DNA of 64,000 bases from positions 1,364,001 through 1,428,000 of the forward strand of contig JAPNXP010000002.1 in the NCBI GenBank assembly GCA_028753945.1, given 5' to 3'. Source of the DNA: Hexactinellida sp. DTS-2022 (lineage: Eukaryota; Porifera; Hexactinellida). Below are positions 1-12,539 of the stretch, in pieces (the stretch's first letter is position 1; each line of letters opens with the position of its first letter). Under the pieces are notes generated by a model. It saw nothing but the letters and a program-made list of their open reading frames with translations, did no database searches and was not told the origin of the DNA. Both the position numbers and the translations under genes were made by a program.

Positions 1-2033
1 TTCAATAAAGGGGTCAATTTCTGCCATAAATGGGGGTTGAAATTTCTTTGTTTACTCACACTTCAATTTCAGTAAAACTGTGAAATCTAATTCCATTGTT
101 TCAGCTTGTAATAATTATATTGATTTAACTTGTTAAATCCTACTCTAGTGATTCAACTTGCGATAATTATATTGATTTAACTTATAAATTCCAGCTGGCT
201 TCTATTTAATTGTAGTATTACTATACAATGGATTAAATAAAATATTATAATATAAGGAATTTGTTGACTTAATTAAACTTAACCGTGGATAACATTGCTA
301 AAATAAATAACTAATAATATAATTTATTATCGATATAGTATAATGAATGAATGGCAGTAAACTATAGATGGTTTACGATAGAAACAAACTTCAAATTTAT
401 CTACCATTCCTTGTGACTCGGACCAATTAACAAATGGTTTTTGACACCTTGAGGCGTTGATGACTGGGCGAAAAAAAATCCAAAATTGCAGACTGTGCCG
501 ATTGCATGTTCCTTAGGAGGCACTATCAATAAACAAACAACAGAATATAGTGCCACCAAAGGAACATGGTCGGCACAGTCTGCAATTTTGGATTTTTTTT
601 TTTTTTTTTTCTCCGTAGACGGTGCCCTGGCCTGAGCTTTATAGTTGATGGGCTGAAAGTTGGCATGTAGGTGCGATGGGACCGTCTAATTTGCACCTGG
701 GTTTACGATTTTTGATTAACAAATTTTGGACACATCTTTAACACCTTTCAAAATTTGTCTGGTCCATAACTCAAAATATGTTTTACTAAACCCGCAAATT
801 TTATTTCATATTTAGATTCATCTTAAAATTTTGCGTCTGTTGGGAGAAGAAAACTTTTAAAAATGGGTTTAATTTTTGCCATAAATGGGAGTTGAAATTT
901 ATTTGTGTACTCACACTTCAATTTCTGTAAAAGTGTTAAATCTAATTCCATTGTTTTAACTTGTAATAATTATATTGATTTAACTTGTTAAATCCTACTC
1001 TATTGATTCAACTTGCGATAATTAAATTGATTCAACTTATAAATTCCAGCTGGCTTCTATTTAATTGTAGCATTACTATACAATGAATTAAATTAAATTA
1101 ATTTATATAAGGAATTTGTTGACTTTTCTCAACTCACCGTGGATAACATTGCTAAAATAAATAACTAATAATTTTATTTATTATCAATAAGTAATGAATG
1201 AATTGCATTTAACTCAAGATGGTTTATTCTAGAACCGTTAAGATTTTACATTCCACAACAACGCCAGATTAAGTGATTATATTTATTTCGGCGAGAATAT
1301 TCTTTTTGCACAATTAATGTACTGACGTAATTTATTATAATTAATTCCTTTTGTATTTAACTTATAGAATTTTCCAACTCGATTATTTGGGTTATCGAGT
1401 GCGCTGAATTCAAATATGATAGTGAAATTCGATTTAAATTAATAATAAGTGCAAATAATTGAACTTTATTTATTTTGCTGTACATAATAATGGTGTTAAA
1501 TTATTAATTTATTAATTAAATATTTATACTAATTAGCTAAATTTCATTAATCTCAGAGATGATACAAGATAGAAACAAACTTTCAATTTATCAATTGGTC
1601 CTTATGCCAGGTACCACCTATACAAGTGGGTCTTGACACCTTGAGGTGATTATGACATCGTCAAAAAAATGTATTTTGACAATTTTGTTAATTCGATATT
1701 TAAAATGGGTTAGTTGATGTTGGGTGATGACCCAACACACACATAAAAAATGCTGAGTCATCAGCTATTATATTCTACTCAAACTTGAATATCTCTAAAA
1801 TTATATGAACTAAATGGAAACTTCCACCACTCTAAGGGTCGATGCCTTCTGTAACACCATTTTGAAATAATTTAACACCTTCATAGTGATGATGACATGG
1901 CGAAAAAAAAATCCAAAATTGCAGCCTGCGCCGACAGCATGTTCTTTTGGAGGCACTATAAATAAACAACCAACAAAATATAGTGCCACCAAAGGAACAT
2001 GCGTCGGCACAGGCTGCAATTTTGGATTTTTTT
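1..2033 (-). repeat. Hairpin-centred repeat units, minus orientation
   Basis: Two partial units of the window-wide repeat family read on the minus strand. Their ~117 bp hairpins are at 478-593 and 1911-2027. Landmarks are AACCGTGGATAACATTGC (about 280) and CACCGTGGATAACATTGC (about 1130). No host gene is seen. At 2027 the block switches to plus orientation directly at the edge of a hairpin. Confidence 0.75.
1911..2027. repeat. Representative ~117 bp imperfect-palindrome hairpin
   Basis: Arms begin ATCCAAAATTGCAGCCTG and end with the reverse complement. The stem includes CTGTGCCGAC/GTCGGCACAG-type sequence and a GGTGGCACTATA/TATAGTGCC inner stem around an A/T-rich loop. Twenty-two copies occur in the window. 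Because the palindrome is long, small mirror reading frames appear on both strands (words such as CSFGGTI); these are not genes. Confidence 0.9.
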
Positions 2034-3047
2034 AGCAATGTTATCCACGGTTGAGTTGAATTAAGTCAACAAATTCCTTATATTATATTATTTTTTTTAA
2101 TCCATTGTCTAGTAACACTACAATTAACCCTCGTCTGGCTAGGAATGTAAAATTGAAACTGAAAGTTAATTGAATTTCAATTGAAAGTGAAAGTGGGGTT
2201 TTTCTATTTATACCTTTTACCCCAAGCCAGCCGAGGGTTAAATAGAAGCCAGCTGGAATTTACAAGTTAAATCAATATATTTATCGCAAGTTGAAACAAT
2301 AGAATAAGATTTAACAAGTCAAATCAATATAATTATTACATGTTGAAACAATAGAATTAGATTTATCACTTTCAATGGAACTGAATTGTTAGTAAACAAA
2401 GGAAATTTGCAACTTTATTGTGGCACTAACGAAACCCAATTTAAAAATTCGTGCACTGTGGAAAGGTATAGAATTTAATTCTCTATCCGTACATGTAAAA
2501 TTTATCAAGCTCACTATTAATTATTTAATGCTATAAGCCATAATTAGTTTAAATAGGTGTTAAAATTATTTGATAAAAAATCGTAACCCCAGGTGCAAAT
2601 TAGACGGTCACTTCGCAACTGCATGCCAAATTTCAGCCCTTAATGTATACAGGTATGGCCAGGGCACCTGCTACGGAGAAATAAAAATCCAAAATTGCAG
2701 CCTGTGCCGACGCATGTTCCTTTGGTGGCACTATATTTTGTTGGTTGTTTATTGATAGTGCCTCCAAAGGACCATGCTGTCGGCACAGGCTGCAATTTTG
2801 GATTTTTTTTGCCCAGTCATCAACGCCTCAAGATGTCAAGAACCATTTGTTAATTGGTCCGAGTTCAAGGAACGGTAGATATATTTGAAGTTTGTTTCTA
2901 TCATAAACCATCTTGAGTTTAATGCCATTCATTCATTATGTATTGATAATAAATTATATTATTAGTTATATATTTTAGCAATTTTATCCACGGTGAGTTG
3001 AGTAAAGTCAACAAATCCTTATTTAATTTGATTTGCTTTATTACAAT
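2034..3047 (+). repeat. Hairpin-centred repeat unit, plus orientation
   Basis: One short unit with a hairpin at 2687-2803 and two TTATCCACGG landmarks (2041 and 2986). It ends where homology stops at the probable left limit of the Helentron. A copy-specific segment at 2125-2235 includes the near-inverted words CCCTCGTCTGGCT and AGCCAGCCGAGGG. Confidence 0.7.
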
Positions 3048-3633
3048 AGTTACCTATTCATATTTTGTCAATTATTATTAATTTTAATATCTCGCCTGTT
3101 ATTTGATTAAAACTAAACATTATAAGTCTAAATTCTGAATGCTAGTATATGTTGATGGTAGACATGCTTTTCAACAAAAATTAAATCAAGTTTGAGTTTA
3201 CATAATTTTGCATTAATTAATTCATAACTTAACCAAACAAATAATTACTTACCAGTGGCTATACAAAACAAGATAGATATTAGTATATTTCAATCGGTCC
3301 CTCAGAGTTGCTGAAAAGAATCAGTGGGTGCACTTGGGACACACCTCAGTACCTTTCCCCGATTTAACCCAAAATTAATTGTAGATAAGTAATTTATACA
3401 CTGTATATAATTTGATACTAGCCAGTGGGTACACAGATACTCCTGCAAGCCAGGTAACAGACCTTTAAATTACACAGATACTTGCGACAAGCCATGTGAA
3501 CACACAGTCACTCGACTAAGAAAAGGTCGACAAGGTGAACACAAGATACTTGACCGAGCCAGGTCCCCACAGATACTAGTAAATTCTTAAAAAGGTCTAA
3601 CTTATCTATAAATTAACACCCACAAAATAGTCA

Positions 3634-6600
3634 TTAGTATTGCAATTTATAGACTGCATCATAGTGGTTAGCAGAAGGTCCAGAACGATTGATGCTATGA
3701 AACAACACAACAAGGTGTCTCCCTCCATATATTGGATCACTTGGTGTACCGAGAATATTCTCAGTAGACACATCAGTTATTACCCACTTAGAAGGGTCTG
3801 TAACAACAGCATTAATGTAACTAACATTAATACCAGCTAAGATTCCAAAGATAATAAGTTCATTCAGAGTTCCCCAAGAGTAATTACGCCGCATATTACT
3901 CAAGTGTTGCTGAATAGTAACTGCATTATAGCCTTGGATGCCACAGAAAGCAGCAACATAAGGACTTTGTTCAAATGTGTCTATTAGAGAACCACGGATA
4001 TTATGATGCTCACTTTCATCACCGAAAATAATGTGAGACAATGTTCTAAAGAAACAATTCCCATCACTTGTTACAGGAACTATCCTGAAATTAAACCGAT
4101 CTCTTATATTTGTACGCATAAAATCGTAATAACTAGTAGCAGAGACTCTAGACCCAGTATAGTTAGTCGGTCTTAAAGGTATTCTCTGTAGATTAATGCA
4201 TTGTGCTAATGACTGTCTCATTGCAAACGTGAAAGAATTAGCATTGTCATATGCAACTACAGGAGACAGCACAGGAGTAGGGATGGACACATGACTAACA
4301 ATTACATCCTGAATATCCTTGGTTGTATTATCATTTAGTGTTTGGTCAATATCAATAATATCATGTTGACTAGTAGCATGTGATATAATTGGTTGATCTT
4401 CCACATTACTACAGTCACTAACACCAGTTCCAAGTGAAATCAACATTGGCTTATGATCACTAAAGTATGATTCATAAAAATCAGATGAACAGGTCAAGTT
4501 TTTAGTGAATACACAATCCAGCTGAGATCCATAGTTAGTGGATACCCCAGACAAAGATTGCATCATCCCTATATTTGCAAAATACTTTATCAAGTTATCT
4601 CTCTCAGGAGATCGGGCAAATAAATCTATATTGAAGTCCCCAGTAATTACTAAGGGATCAGAGTTATCAATTTTACATAGAACCTGATCAAGTTCCGAGT
4701 AAAATTCCTTCATGGGGGATTGTGGTGATCGGTATATAGACATTACCACGACAGGTTTATCGATTATCATGGGATCATAGAACTGGAGAATCAATATCTC
4801 GATCCTAGCGCCATTATGACAGCCTGAGTGTGCAACTAAAAACTTACACATCGCTGGATTTCGGGAGTATATGTGTGTACCAGAACCAGGAAGTCTAGCA
4901 CTACCATCAATTCTACCAATGAGAGTATGACCAGGGATATTAAAGTTATCAGTGGCTAAAGTCATTGTCTCCTGCAAGATTAACACTTTGGGATTGTGAT
5001 TTACGGTCAAATCTTCCCAGTGTTTGTTCAATGAACGAACATTGTGTACATAGATATCTGGACTAGTTAGTGGAATAGACCAGATAATAGCACATTGTTC
5101 TCTTAACCGCTTAAGTTCTAAGTGGACAGGATCTTTTTCAGATAACTTATTAGTTAGTTTTAGATTACCAACTACAAACAGACCAGATGCAGATTTAGCC
5201 CTACTGAGCGCGGCGTATAACGCAGTACGTAGCATACGTACTTCTATATGGACTACAACACAGTCGTAAGTATCGCCTTGACTCTTATGAATTGTAAGAG
5301 CTTCAGCTACTATGAAAGGAAACTGCTTCCTAACTATCTTATAGGAACTCACACCTTTCCCTCTCTGGAAACGTCGCGTTTCCAATCCAATAGGAGTCCA
5401 GTTCCTTGGAATTGCATTATCTCTAAGATAACGATGCTGAGACTTTGCTCGTTTGTCCTTTCCAACTGTTGGATCGTCAAACTCCATCCAGAGGATACAG
5501 GGAACTCGTTCCAGAGAATCGCTCTTGGTACCATATACCAGTTTCTTCAAGAGGCCAGTAGCTCCATTAACCAGACCATCTTGTATGTCGTTATTCACTG
5601 TCATGAGGTATCTAGCGCCCAGCTTCAAGAAGAGCTCATAGGGTAGTCCCTGGGTGTCACATACCTTTAGGTGTTTAATAAGGTTACTCAGCTTGTCAGT
5701 TATACCTCCAGCATTGTCTCCTACTAAAGAATCAATAGCTATAAATCTAAAACCTTCAGTGGTTAATGCATTGAGAACAATCTCGTTATGAGCATTAACA
5801 CTGGCGTTTGTACTAAACAGATGGATAGATTTAATAGGAAGATTCTCATAAGAATCTTTCATAATAATTCTACTGGTAAATAGATGTATATCACCCTCAG
5901 TTAAACAACAGTTAGCGAAATTGTTTAATGCTAATGCAAACTTCTGATCATCTTTTTGTCTCATTATTTCCGTCAGTTCTATAAATGAGATTTTTTCCCA
6001 AAGGTACGGACCAACCAGTCCGTCGTAATTACTGGCAATGGAGATTGAAATTTGAAATACATAGCTATCCATAACCGGACGTAACTGATGGAAATCTCCA
6101 ACACAGATGATGGAGACACCACCAAAGTCCAGTGAATTATCCATTATAGCTTTTAGTCGCTTATTAACTTGAGACAAAATTTTACTACCAACCATGGATA
6201 TTTCATCTATTATAACAACTTTTAAACAGCTTAGCTTACTTCTTAACGTGTTACAAACATCAGAAGATAAGTTGGGCATTTCGCCGTTAAACTCCGTTAC
6301 AGGTAAAGCAAATGCAGAATGGAGTGTCATACCACGGATATTAAAAGCAGCTTTAACTGTAGGAGCTGTTAGCAGTACTTTAATAGCATCAGGCTTAGTG
6401 CCAGGTTGTGAATTCATAAATCTTACCAAACCTTCGTATAAGACTCGTATTACCGTACTCTTACAAACACCAGCACCTCCTCCTATATAGAGATACATAG
6501 GCAGCTGCTTCATAGTCTTAAAGCAGTGCAGAGTGTGGAGGAATACAGTACGCTGAACCTTGTTCAAGCTGCGACACATCTCAAGGAATACCTCCTCAGA

Positions 6601-9600
6601 ATTCATGTTAGGAATAGTGAAGAATCCTCCTACAGATTTAGTTCCGGGGTCACTATTGGGATCTACAGTCCAGGGGTTGTCGTTCCCTGGATTGTCTACC
6701 TGGAAGTCAGTATCCTCAATAACCACTGCACCCTCATTGTTCATTATTTCCTCAATAGCAATCCCATCAAAGTTGAGCTCATCAGGGTCCAAGTCCTCGA
6801 GGATATTAATAGCCTCGTCAATTGAGGATTGGTCTCTGCTTTCAAACAATTCCCTATTCTGAGTAATCAGATTAAGATGGGTAGCATACATAGACTTAAA
6901 GTCGATATTGTCAGTATCACTACTGTCAGTTCTCCATGGTACAAAAAGCATTAACTGTTCTCTATAAAAGTTAACTTCGTCCTGTATAATACTATACCTT
7001 CTAAATCGGATAATTTTAGCTTTACGACGAAGTCTCATAAAGCCTGTATCTTTGAGAGGAAATAGTCTCGGATTATCGACCAGGGAAGCTGCCTCGTCTT
7101 CCATATTTTCCTCCTCAAAGTCGGGATTAGTTTTACATATTCGCTTACTAGATTGGAATTCATACCAAGCTGCAAATTCAGCTAGGCATGTTTCCTCTAA
7201 CTCATCAGGTCGTTGCATGTAGTGCTCAATTAGACCTGACAGAAGTATATCTACAGAATCCTGTTCCATACCCTTTAGAACGGGTTTGGACTTGAGTATC
7301 CTAACTCGTTTATTAGCAGGATTGGTGTTAATATACACATTTGCTCTGCTGCACTTAGAGAGAGGGAGACTGAGGAGATGGTAAGAAACCACCTGAGCTG
7401 ATACCTCGCTACAGCTCTGAAATTTGTATGCTATTCCCCTCAGTCTCTCTTTAATAGTGGCATTGCCTGCTTTCAGATGCATTAAGGCATCTCTCAACAA
7501 CTTAGACATCCCACGTTGGGACTTTCCGATATACGAAATAACATAAACAGCACAAGCGTATGGATCCAATATGTATTGGAGATCCATATTAGCTTTCCAG
7601 AGATGCAATATACTGAATATAGTCTTATTATGAGCATTGATTCGCATTTCATTCAAATTTCGTTTCAGAAATATAGTTGGTCTATTTATACAAGATCTCA
7701 ATGCAGTTATGTATTGCTCTTCAGTAACATAGAGTTCATTAAAGAAATCCTGTATCGTTATACTACCCAAGTCAGTATCGCTCTTATCATAGGTGTCAAT
7801 TAGAGCATATATTTTCTTAGCAGTCTCCTTAAGAGCTGCGTTAGCAGCTATCTCCTCTTTGGTAGCCGTACTGGCATCAAACTCCAATGGTTCTAGAATT
7901 TTAGTTGATACCATTGGAGGATACGGAATACCAAACCTACAGCGACGAAACGACTTTTTCTTATAACACGTATTCGTGTGCTTATGTCGCTGTAACTTAA
8001 TATCATCTTCAGTTATTATACTAGTCTCATCTGGCAATTTAACTGAGATAGTACGATCAATAAATTCTATTACTTCAGGTAACGGATTGTGGTCATACTT
8101 AGGGGCATCTTGTACCCAAAGTAACGAATGTACATGTGGTGACCCTCTTTGCTGAAATTCTATTCTCAAATAGTAATCAGTCAATTTACCAAGGGGACTA
8201 ACCTCTGATCGAAGCACCTTAAATAGCTCCTTGGAGCGGTGATCAAAGTACCTAGCACAAGTGACAGGATCTCTCCTTATCAGATCTGCTCTCTCGCTCC
8301 ACTGGAATTCCAGAACCTCTTCAACAGACAGCTTGACGTCATCTAGGATCTGTTTCAGTATCCTGAGTAGCTCTAGCCATTTAGTCTCAGCAGCAGACAG
8401 AGTTAGAAAGAACGTGGGACATCCCAGCTGTCTTATCATAGACATCAGCTCTCTCTGCATCTGCTGCCAGAATGCAGGGGTAGACCGGACTTGCTTTAAG
8501 AACTTAAAAGCCTCATCGTCCTCAACCATTCTCTCCAGATTGTCGTCATTGAGAATATCAGACACAGTAATAGCCTGTCCGTCTGTATACTTAGTCTTTC
8601 TCATACAAATACTGATAGCACTGTTAAGACTAGCTGTCTCTACCAGTTTGTACTTGAGAAACAGCAGAGGGATGTTAGTGCTACACCTCCTATCATATCT
8701 AGGGAATAAATTAAATAGTCTAATTAGAAGATTTGATAATTAAATTGAAACTTAGTTAATTGTAATTTAAATAACAAATATATTAGTGGACCATGGATTT
8801 AACATAGTATTTTATCCATGGTCGAGTAACAAAATTATGTATATAGTAGAGATTGAGATTATAAGTATTATTAGATAGTATAACTAACCTCAAGATATCA
8901 GACTTTGATTTCTTGAGGATCGACAGGTCCTCAGGTAAGTCTCTGCAATGACCAGCAAACACACAAGGGTACGCTAGTTCCTCTATAAACCTATCCGTGG
9001 TTAAGTACAGAGGCTTCCTCCCTTCCCCAGGAGCCAATTTCATTAGGAGGTTCTCATTAGACAGCAGCAGTGTGTCTAGAGAACCAGGGTTAATGGGGAG
9101 ATCATCCTTGGTCTCATCCCAATCATCAATCTCCTTCAACAACTCCTCAAGGTTATCGAAGAGCTCCTCAATAGCAGGAACAGTCTCAGAACCCTCTTGT
9201 TCTTCATCTACAACTACATCAGAAGGCTCGTCATTCGGGTTAACAATAAAATTAACATTACCAGTGACAGTTCGTGGAACAGAATAAACCCAGTTCTCTG
9301 AAACTACTACCTTCTCTAGCTTGAAGAGCTCAGTGGTAGAGAGATAGCGAGCTGCTTCTAACACTACATTCGGTCTTATCGTCTCGTATAAATAAGGTTT
9401 CGCGAACGATAACTTACGAAACAATTGTAACTGAATGGTTTGGGACTGTAAGAATGTCCTAGGTAACTGATTAACAGTCTTATCCATGTCTATGGGAACA
9501 TTAACAACCATTCCATGCAGCCCGTGCTGTCTCTCCCTGCCCAGAGATCTGATGTTCATGAACTCGTGTCTGGGAGATACCAGTCTCTGTTCAATCACAG

Positions 9601-10805
9601 TCGGACCAGATAGCACAGGAGGGATCTCGGGAAAAGTCAAGCCACGGCACAACGCTATCTTAGGGACTCTGCCATCTTTGATGTTAATGAGACAGTTATT
9701 ACACACATACTCTATGTTAACTGTCTCATAGAGAAAAACCTAAAGGGTAATAACAGATAATAATATGTAACAGGATCACCCGCATATCATATTTGAGTAT
9801 GCCTTTAAATAACAATTTATCTCTAATTAAATTATGTATTAATTAGCAAAAAATTATATGAATATTTAACGTTAAGAATATAATTACCTGTTTGACGAAA
9901 TCAGAGTTGGAAAGATTCGTTGAAACAAGTTTCTCTCTCTTAAGAATAACAACTGTTTTCCTGAAATGGAGACAACCACAACAAGAACAAACATACGTTG
10001 GACCTTGAGATATCTGGTAGAAATAACTTTGAATAACAGAGTTAACCTCCTCTCTATTAGTTCTATATTTCTCCAGAACATTTTTGTTGTGCTTTTCACG
10101 CACATCTGGGTCTTTCAACCTCTCAGCTACAGCGTTATTATGCTCAGCACGTTTATCAGGGTCTTTCAACCTCTCAGCTACAGCGATATTATGCTTAGCA
10201 CGCTTCTCAGGGTCTTTCAACCTCTCAGCTACAGCTTTATCATTCATTGCACGTTTCTCAGGGTCTTTCAACCTCTCAGTTACAGCGATATTATGCTCAG
10301 CACGTTTCTCAGGGTTTTTCAACCTCTTTGCAATGCCGTATAATTGATTTTCGTTATGCTTAGAAAGAAAATCGGGATCCTCACAATCTTTATTGAAAAG
10401 CTCAAGACGACCCTCATTCTCAGTTTTACAAAACTCTGAGTCATCAGTTCGTCTCTTCTTGATAGCCGCTCGATTTTTATCTTTTCTAGCACGAAATCCT
10501 TTTCTCTTCCGAGACTTAGGGGTAGAGATACCCTTCTCAGGAGTCATAGGGACATCAGAACACTGGCTAGACAAATCGAGGTCGTTTAGAGGTACAACTT
10601 GAGACGATATCGGAGTCTGTTGTACCGTTTGAGAAGAGAATGCAAAAACTTCTGGTTGGGAACATTCCTCAATCTCCATAGAACAAATCTCTTCCTCTGT
10701 TGTTGAACCAGGCCCGGGATTTATTTCGATTCCACCGATCATCAATAATGCGCTAATGGTATTGGCCTCTAGGCGGGTAGAAATGCGAATAATATGTCGA
10801 TACAT
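3634..10805 (-). CDS. Helentron-type Rep/helicase/endonuclease/OTU polyprotein (3 exons)
   Basis: Three minus-strand exons, 10805-9888, 9739-8889 and 8698-3634, have GT-AG borders and matching phases and join into 2277 codons with no internal stop. In order the protein has: a 2A-like GGIEINPGP about 30 residues from the start; a basic region; five ~20-residue repeats containing RLKDPEKRA; a CNNC-containing Helitron N-terminal region at the start of exon 2; the Helitron Rep region with HUH motif HVHSLLW (about 8136-8128) and two-tyrosine motif YVISYIGKS; an SF1/PIF1-like helicase with P-loop GGAGVCKS and Walker B IIDEIS; an AP-type endonuclease (LQET, GDFN, LDCVF, SDH); and a C-terminal OTU cysteine protease (DGNCFFR, HYDAV). 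Endonuclease plus OTU with Rep/helicase is the Helentron/Helitron2 layout. The protein is expected to nick and unwind DNA for rolling-circle transposition. One oddity is Cys where the P-loop normally has the Gly before Lys. Confidence 0.9.
10070..10335 (-). repeat. 60-bp coding tandem repeat in Helentron exon 1
   Basis: About five tandem copies of a 60-bp unit encode the ~20-residue repeat around AERLKDPEKRAEHN in the N-terminal part of the Helentron protein. The unit stays in frame, so the repeat is a protein feature rather than noise. It is highly charged and probably helical. Confidence 0.8.
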
Positions 10806-10927
10806 GTAGTAGACTTTCTGATAAAAGAGTGGGGTAACTGGGACGAAGCACGTCCACCCCAGCCACTTATTCTTGCTCTATAGAGCTCAATTGAAATCAT
10901 ATCTAATTAATTCAAATGTAGTAAATA

Positions 10928-12235
10928 CGAGCCCTTCGGTCTCGGTCGCTTTGCGACAGATCGGTGCTACGCACCTCAAGTTAACGACCGCTATGCGGCC
11001 TTACTCCCCACCGTTGCTACCATGGAAAATGTTAGAGGAAGTTATATACAACTCTTTCTACCATTTCCATAGTTTTAACTTGTTTACGAATAATTCCCGT
11101 CGGAAGCAAACTTCTAGAATGATTTTGAATTTTTCGTTAATTTGTTTACATATTTTTGGTAAACAACATAACAACAACAAATATTCATATTTGAAATTAA
11201 AAAATGCGAAATTCGTGTTCAGCACACTTGTTTACCTATAATACCCTTTGAAAGCAAACTTCTAGGTTGATTTCGAATTACATTAATTTGTTTACCTATT
11301 TTGTGTAAACAACAACAACAAATATTCATATTATAAATTTATAAACGCGAAATTCGTGTTCAGCACACTTGTTTACCAATAATACCCGTTGAAAGCTAAC
11401 TTCTAGGTTGATTTGGAATTTCATCAATTTCTTTACGTGTTTGTGTAAACATCAACAACAAATATTAATATTATAAATTTATAAATGCGAAATTCGTGTT
11501 CAGCATACTTGCTTACCTATAATACCCGTTGAAAGCAAATTTCTAGGTTGATTTTGAATTTTCATTAATTTGTTTACCTATTTTGTGTAAACAACAACAA
11601 TAAATATTCATATTATAAATTTATAGACGCGAAATTCGTGTTCAGCATAATTGTTTACCTATAATACCCGTTGAAAGCTAACTTCTAGGTTGATTTGGAA
11701 TTTCATCAATTTGTTTACTGTTTGTGTAAACAACAACAACAAATATTAATATTATAAATTTATAAATGCGAAATTCGTGTTCAGCATACTTGCTTACCTA
11801 TAATACCCGTTGAAAGCAAATTTCTAGGTTGATTTTGAATTTTCATTAATTTGTTTACCTATTTTGTGTAAACAACAACAACAAATATTCATATTAGAAA
11901 ATTTTAAACGCGAAAATCGTGTTCAGCATACTTGTTTACCTATAATCCCGTTGAAAGCTAACTTCTAGGTTGATTTTGAATTTTCATTAATTTGTTTACC
12001 TATTTTGTGTAAACAACAACAACAAATATTAATATGAGAAATTTATAAACGCGAAATTCGTGTTCAGCATACTTGTTTACCTTAATAACATTTGTTTACC
12101 TATTATAACATTTGAAAGTTAGTTTATATTCCAATATTAATTGCGGTTTCTATTCCCCCAATCACTTTAATACAATCCGGACAAACAAACACACACACAC
12201 ACAAACAAACAACCATCGAGATTTAATAATATAGA
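10928..12235 (-). mobile_element. Non-autonomous Helitron E1
   Basis: On the minus strand it begins TCTATATTATTAAATC (12235) and ends ...GGGCTCG (10928) between host A and T, without target duplication. Hairpins such as the one around GCTACGCACC and one in GTCGCAAAGCGAC lie near the 3' end. An internal 140-bp satellite fills 11090-12075. It lies just upstream of the Helentron gene but has its own ends, so I treat it as a separate element. Confidence 0.7.
11090..12075. repeat. 140-bp tandem satellite inside Helitron E1
   Basis: The word GCGAAATTCGTGTTCAGCA (one copy slightly changed) recurs at about 11209, 11348, 11489, 11629, 11768, 11909 and 12050, a spacing of 139-141 bp. Alternate copies share variants (GGAATTTCATCAATTT versus GAATTTTCATTAATTT), giving a 280-bp higher-order dimer. 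Confidence 0.9.
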
Positions 12236-12539
12236 TAAGCGAAATCTACAATATAAATAAATACAAGAACGTTTTTTTCTGTATTTTGTATCTAAATTTG
12301 ATTTTAGTTTGAAATTTTGTAGTAAAACTTTAGGTACACTTAAATGCTAGTTGTAAATGTAAATAATAAAAACAAAAAAGATAGATTATTAATAATAGAG
12401 TATGAAAATCATTACCTTCAAAAACAGAAGTTAATCACAATGATTCAAAATAATAGTCAAAAATAAAGTCAGAAAGTCAAATAATGAAAAAGATAGAAAT
12501 TCTGTATTATATATGAGAACAATATAGAATAGAAACCTG
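12236..12539. other. AT-rich stretch, no gene seen
   Basis: A/T-rich unique-looking DNA with A-runs between Helitron E1 and the next repeat unit. I see no coding, RNA or element signature. Confidence 0.5.

Larger units (their letters stand above)
3050..10926 (-). mobile_element. Autonomous Helentron (Helitron2-like), limits approximate
   Basis: This is the element carrying the 2277-codon gene. Homology to the surrounding repeat units stops near 3050. The right side meets the 3' end of a separate short Helitron at 10928. Just upstream of the start codon, at about 10831-10860, lies a strong stem-loop (GGGGT...ACCCC enclosing GGACG...CGTCC) that may be a terminal or regulatory hairpin. The 3' flank at 3400-3590 has several degenerate copies of CACAGATACT. 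I could not fix the exact ends. Confidence 0.6.

Noticed and set aside
3634-5100. Endonuclease region read as a separate LINE
   Set aside because: The endonuclease is in frame with the Helitron helicase and the OTU domain, and no reverse transcriptase is present.
10873-11241. 122-codon frame upstream of the Helentron
   Set aside because: It overlaps the Helitron E1 end and its satellite, has no domain, and is explained by low stop density.
10928-12235. E1 as the 5' part of the autonomous Helentron
   Set aside because: E1 has its own 5' and 3' Helitron ends with A/T flanks, and the Helentron genes lie outside them.
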